NCBI RefSeq assembly: GCF_031458075.1 | Contig: NZ_JAVDXT010000003.1 | Location: 248,001 to 312,000, forward strand | From: Rhodoferax_B ferrireducens_A | GTDB taxonomy: Bacteria > Pseudomonadota > Gammaproteobacteria > Burkholderiales > Burkholderiaceae_C | Direction of reading: 5' to 3' | DNA: 64,000 bases | Shown: positions 60,304 through 64,000 of the stretch, one piece after another | Numbering within the stretch: position 1 is the stretch's first letter | Layout of the letters: every line of letters starts with the position of its first letter | Program-made: the position numbers and the translations under genes | Notes under the pieces: model-generated | Databases searched by the model: none | Told to the model about the DNA's origin: nothing | The model's input: the letters and a program-made list of their open reading frames with translations, nothing else

Positions 60304-63130
60304 CCCGAACCTGGCCTGGGTGCTGCTGGGCAAGGGGCTGGACCTCTACCAGGATGGCGTGTTCATCACCGGCGAGGACGGGCACTTCGTCTATGTGAAC
60401 GATGCCGCCACCCGCGCCTTGGAATACAGCCGTGAAGCGCTGCTGGCCATGGGGCCGCCGGACATAGACCCGAACATTTCCAGGGAGCGCTGCCTGGAAA
60501 TACTGCAGAGCCCCCAGGGCCAGGCCTTCGTCATCGACACGGTGCACAAGACGCAGAGCGGCAAACGGATTGCGGTGCAGGTGCATGGCGTCACACTCGG
60601 GATGAACGGGCAACTTTTTGCGGTGGCCATTGCCCGCGATATGTCGGAATCCCAGCGGATGCAGGAGACCCTGCAGCAGCGCCAGCAGTATTGGCGCACC
60701 TTGCTGGACGAGTTTCCTTTTTTTGTTTGGCTGAAGGACGAACAAAGCCGCTTGCTGGCAGCCAACACCGCCTACGCCAAAGTGGCGCGGGTGGCATCCA
60801 CGGCGGAGCTGGAAGGCCGGACTGAATTCGATTTCTTTCCGAAGGATCTGGCCGAAATTTATATGGCCGACGACCAGGCCGTCATGGCGGCGGGCGTGGC
60901 CCACTATGTGGAAGAGCTCTACCTCGACGAGCACGACCAACGGCGCTGGATGGAGGTGTGGAAGTCCCCGCTGCACGAGCATGGCAAGGTGGTGGGCACG
61001 GTCGGCTATTCCCGCGACATCACGGACCGCAAACATACGGAGAGCGAGCTCCAGAAGGCCTTGGCCTTTGCCCAGGGGGTCATTGATGCTTTCCCGGACC
61101 TGTTGTTCGAAACCGACCGGGCGGGCCGCTACCTGAATGTGTGGACACGCAACCCCGAGTTATTGGCGGCAAGCCGGGAGGCTTTGCTGGGGCGCACGCT
61201 GCAAGAAGTGCTGTCGCCCGAAAGCGTGGCGATTGCCGAGATCGCCTACGTAGAGGCCGAACAGGCGGGTATTTCTTTAGGCCATGTCATCTCGGTCATG
61301 ACCCCTGTGGGCCTGCGCCAGTTTGAGTTGTCGGTATCGCAAATGCGTGCCATCGGTGACGCAGGTCCGCATTTCATTACGGTTTCACGCGATGTAACGC
61401 AGCGGCTGGAGCTGCAGCAGGAGCTGACCAACCGGGAGCACGAATACCGCACCCTGGTCGAAAATTCACCGGATGTGATTGCCCGTTTTGACGTGCAATT
61501 CGGCTGCCGCTACGCCAATCCGGTGCTGCTGCAGGCCTTGGGGCAGTCCAGCACGCGGGTGCTCGGATGTTCGCCCGAGGCGCTGTGGGGCGCACAGGCC
61601 GGAGCGGTGCTGACGCAGCATTTAACCTACGTGATGGACAACAAGGAATCGGTGGAGTTTGAGCTGCACTGGGCCGATGCCCTGGACCGCAGCATCTGCA
61701 GCTTGGTCAGTTTGACCCCCGAAGTCGGCGACGCTGCCAGCGTCAGCAGCGTCTTGATGGTGGGGCGCGATATCAGCCAACTCAAGGCCTACCAGGACAA
61801 GATCCACCAGATGGCGTTTTACGACCCGCTGACCGGGATGCCCAACCGGGTGTTGTTCAACGACCGCCTGGCGCAGATGCTGAAGGATGCGGCCTACCAC
61901 CACTACCAGGCCGGGGTGGTGGTGGTGGATCTGGACCGCTTCAAGCAGATCAACGACACCATGGGCCATGCCGCGGGCGACGCCTTGCTCAAGGAAGTGG
62001 CCGTGCGCCTGCGTGCCAGTGTGCGCAGCTATGACACCGTCGCCCGGCTCGGTGGAGACGAGTTCGGCATCCTGTTGCCGCAAATCCGTACGGGGGCCCA
62101 TCTGGCGCGCGTGGCGGGCAAACTGCTGGCCGCCTTCAACCAGAGCTTTTGGCTGGAGGGGCGGGAGATTTTTGTGTCCTGCAGCGTCGGTATTGCGGTG
62201 TACCCGTCAGACAGCGAGGTGGCAGAAGAGCTGCTCAAGTACGCCGACTCGGCGATGTACTCGGCCAAGCGCTTCGGGCGCAACAATTTCCGGTTTTACT
62301 CCAAGGACTTGACGGTGCACGCCCAGCAGCGGCTGACGCTGGAGTCCGAGCTGCGCCGCGCACTGGAGCGCGGCGAGCTGGCGCTGCACTACCAGCCCAA
62401 GGTGCTGCTGGAATCTGGCACGATAGTCGGCTGCGAGGCGCTGTTGCGCTGGACCCATCCCCGCCTGGGCATGGTGTCGCCGGAGCAGTTCATCCCGGTG
62501 GCGGAAGACTCCGGCTTGATCAACGAGCTGGGGGCCTGGGCGCTGCGCGAATCCTGCCGGACCGCCGCCCTGTGGAATGCTGCGGCAGCGCTGCCGCGCA
62601 AGGTGGCACTCAACCTGTCGGTCCGCCAAATCCAGGCGCCGGGCCTGGTCGCGCAGGTGGCGGGCATCCTGTCCGAAACCGGTTGCCAGCCCCAGTGGCT
62701 GGAGTTCGAGATCACCGAAAGCCTGCTGCTCGGCGAAGACAGCATGGTGGTCAGCGCCCTGCAGGCGCTGCGCGACATGGGTATCACCATCGCGATTGAC
62801 GACTTTGGCACCGGCTATTCGGCCTTGTCCTATCTGGCCCGGTTTCCCATCGACACGCTCAAGATCGACAAGTCCTTCATCCACTCGGCGACGACCGACC
62901 ATTTCCGGGCCGAGCTGGTGCGGGCGATTCTGTCGATTGCGCGCTGCCTGAACCAGATCGTGGTGGCCGAGGGCGTGGAAACGCGGGAACAGGCAGACTT
63001 TCTGGCTGCCGAAGGCTGCCAGCTGGCCCAGGGCTTTTTGTTCAGCGAGGCGGTGCCCCTGGCGCAGTTGCTGGCTTTTCCCGGTGCCTGCCTGGCACCT
63101 CGCATAACTCCCAAGCCACCCGACGGATAA
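60290..63130 (+). CDS. PAS-GGDEF-EAL c-di-GMP signalling protein
   Basis: Encodes 946 residues from ATG 60290. Four PAS-like domains cover about 10-500 (GVFITGEDGHFVYVNDAAT; FFVWLKDEQSRLLAANTAY; LLFETDRAGRYLNVW; VIARFDVQFGCRYANP). The GGDEF motif is intact at 588-592 (RLGGDEFG), and the EAL domain has CEALLRW at 715-721, DDFGTGYSAL near 837 and VAEGVET. Both cyclase and phosphodiesterase activities are therefore possible. No membrane segments are visible, so it should be cytoplasmic. It overlaps acuI by 14 bases in another frame, so the two are probably co-transcribed. Confidence 0.94.
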   Translation: MPVNDPNLAWVLLGKGLDLYQDGVFITGEDGHFVYVNDAATRALEYSREALLAMGPPDIDPNISRERCLEILQSPQGQAFVIDTVHKTQSGKRIAVQVHGVTLGMNGQLFAVAIARDMSESQRMQETLQQRQQYWRTLLDEFPFFVWLKDEQSRLLAANTAYAKVARVASTAELEGRTEFDFFPKDLAEIYMADDQAVMAAGVAHYVEELYLDEHDQRRWMEVWKSPLHEHGKVVGTVGYSRDITDRKHTESELQKALAFAQGVIDAFPDLLFETDRAGRYLNVWTRNPELLAASREALLGRTLQEVLSPESVAIAEIAYVEAEQAGISLGHVISVMTPVGLRQFELSVSQMRAIGDAGPHFITVSRDVTQRLELQQELTNREHEYRTLVENSPDVIARFDVQFGCRYANPVLLQALGQSSTRVLGCSPEALWGAQAGAVLTQHLTYVMDNKESVEFELHWADALDRSICSLVSLTPEVGDAASVSSVLMVGRDISQLKAYQDKIHQMAFYDPLTGMPNRVLFNDRLAQMLKDAAYHHYQAGVVVVDLDRFKQINDTMGHAAGDALLKEVAVRLRASVRSYDTVARLGGDEFGILLPQIRTGAHLARVAGKLLAAFNQSFWLEGREIFVSCSVGIAVYPSDSEVAEELLKYADSAMYSAKRFGRNNFRFYSKDLTVHAQQRLTLESELRRALERGELALHYQPKVLLESGTIVGCEALLRWTHPRLGMVSPEQFIPVAEDSGLINELGAWALRESCRTAALWNAAAALPRKVALNLSVRQIQAPGLVAQVAGILSETGCQPQWLEFEITESLLLGEDSMVVSALQALRDMGITIAIDDFGTGYSALSYLARFPIDTLKIDKSFIHSATTDHFRAELVRAILSIARCLNQIVVAEGVETREQADFLAAEGCQLAQGFLFSEAVPLAQLLAFPGACLAPRITPKPPDG

Positions 63131-63192
63131 AGCGCCGCCGAAGCATGCAATAGACTGGGTGCGCCAGGCCACCAACCCCCAGGAGAAACCCC

Positions 63193-64000
63193 ATGGAAAG
63201 CCCTGAAATCGCCATCACCCGCACCGTCCACGCGCCGCGCCAGCGGGTCTGGGACATGTTCACCCAGGCCGAGCACATCCAGCACTGGTGGGGACCGAAC
63301 GGCTTCACCAACACCATCAGCGCAATGGATGTGCGGGTCGGCGGCCTGTGGCGCTATGTGATGCACGGGCCTGCGGGTGCAGACGGTAGTCCGGGCACCG
63401 ACTACACCAACTGGATCCGCTACGCCGAACTGGAAGCGCCCGCGCGCATGGCCTACGCCCACGGTGGCGACGACCCCGAGCACGCCGAATTCCATGCCGA
63501 GGTAACGCTGCAGGACCTGGGCGACAGCACGACCCAGGTCACGCTGCGCCTGCTGCTGGCCAGCGCCGAGCAGCGCGCCCAGCTGGTCGAATTTGGCGCG
63601 GTGCAGGGCGGCGAGCAAACCCTGGCGCGGCTGGACGCCTATGTATCGGCCACGCCCGACGCCCAGTGCTTTGCCATCGGCCACAGCTTCCCGGCCCCGC
63701 TGGCCCAGGTCTGGCAGGCCTGGAGCGAGCCCGCGCGCTTCGCCCAATGGTGGGGACCGGCCGGCTGCGCCGTACAAGTCAAAAAGATGGACTTCCGCTC
63801 GGGCGGCGAAACCCATTACGCCATGGCCTGGCCCGGCGTGCCGCCGATGTGGGGCAAGTTTGTCTATGGCCAGATCGTGCCGCAGCAGAGCATAGAGTTC
63901 ATCAATTCCTTCTCCAACGAAGCCGGCGATATCACCCGCGCGCCGTTTTTCGACGACTGGCCGCTGCGGGTTTTCAACACCGTGACCTTCAGCGAACAAG
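63193..64000 (+). CDS. SRPBCC/AHSA1-domain protein, tandem (partial, runs off the window)
   Basis: Encodes at least 269 residues from ATG 63193, preceded by AGGAG; no stop before the right edge. Two START-like AHSA1 domains are in tandem: ITRTVHAPRQRVWDMFTQAE with HWWGPNGFTN, then FPAPLAQVWQAWSEPARFAQ with QWWGPAGC. The W-WGP motif is typical of AHSA1 family proteins, which bind hydrophobic ligands. The second copy is cut before its end. A 62-bp gap follows the EAL gene. Confidence 0.9.
   Translation, partial: MESPEIAITRTVHAPRQRVWDMFTQAEHIQHWWGPNGFTNTISAMDVRVGGLWRYVMHGPAGADGSPGTDYTNWIRYAELEAPARMAYAHGGDDPEHAEFHAEVTLQDLGDSTTQVTLRLLLASAEQRAQLVEFGAVQGGEQTLARLDAYVSATPDAQCFAIGHSFPAPLAQVWQAWSEPARFAQWWGPAGCAVQVKKMDFRSGGETHYAMAWPGVPPMWGKFVYGQIVPQQSIEFINSFSNEAGDITRAPFFDDWPLRVFNTVTFSEQ

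Overview
The window reads as one stretch of a high-GC betaproteobacterial chromosome, most likely Comamonadaceae and Rhodoferax-like. The evidence is codon usage, a TctC/Bug-type binding protein, a BirA/SPOR pair, an eat-eutBC block, many LysR regulators, and a dispersed ~60-bp palindromic repeat of the kind I associate with that family. I see no rRNA, tRNA, CRISPR array, transposase or phage gene. Family names come from motif recognition alone; no search was run.

Layout. 1-2.8 kb: end of a probable regulator, a LysR gene, and a divergent pair encoding a ureide-pathway decarboxylase (UraD) and a periplasmic binding protein. 2.8-3.5 kb: decayed DNA with an acetyltransferase relic. 3.5-9 kb: a very large hybrid histidine kinase overlapping a PleD-like diguanylate cyclase. 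9-11.3 kb: a small phosphatase-like protein, a lower-GC orphan and a membrane protein. 11.3-15.6 kb: LysR gene divergent from cytochrome P460, a DUF4405 membrane protein and two aldo/keto reductases, one Tat-exported. 15.6-19.4 kb: an anion permease overlapping rfaE2, an HD-GYP-like protein and a ferritin-like diiron protein. 19.7-26.6 kb: a tightly packed eight-gene operon (FAD oxidoreductase, DUF1365, cyclopropane-fatty-acid-synthase-like methyltransferase, chalcone-isomerase-like protein, MFS carrier, DUF3833 lipoprotein, SDR, NTF2-like), which looks like a lipid-modification operon of the singlet-oxygen/furan-fatty-acid type. 26.6-39 kb: an orphan sensor kinase, TehA/SLAC1-like channel, GlxA-type regulator, several acetyltransferases, LysR-SDR and LysR-quinone reductase pairs, and small hypotheticals. 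39-46 kb: methyltransferase, SPOR protein, BirA, a SET-domain protein divergent from topoisomerase III that carries a histone-H1-like linker and a SWIB domain.

46-57.7 kb is an amine-catabolism region. Eight genes on the minus strand run from a glutamine-synthetase-like ligase through Fe-alcohol dehydrogenase, PuuD-like hydrolase and aldehyde dehydrogenase to ethanolamine permease, EutB, EutC and RidA. A second permease and a GntR regulator lie on the plus strand. Together they suggest two routes for ethanolamine or a related amino alcohol: B12-dependent EutBC and a gamma-glutamylation route. A perfect 26-bp palindrome in the divergent promoter is the obvious operator candidate. 57.7-64 kb: TPR/glycosyltransferase-like protein, AcuI-type reductase, a PAS-GGDEF-EAL protein and a truncated double SRPBCC protein.

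The most unusual structural signal is the repeat. Its core (AATAGCTGCTAGCGCA, ~10-nt loop, TGCGCTAGCGGCTATT) forms a terminator-like hairpin reading in both directions. I find about a dozen copies. Most are intergenic, but several supply stop codons, one supplies the signal-peptide region of a gene, one lies in frame inside a PuuD-like gene, and one interrupts the acetyltransferase relic. This behaviour resembles rickettsial palindromic elements.
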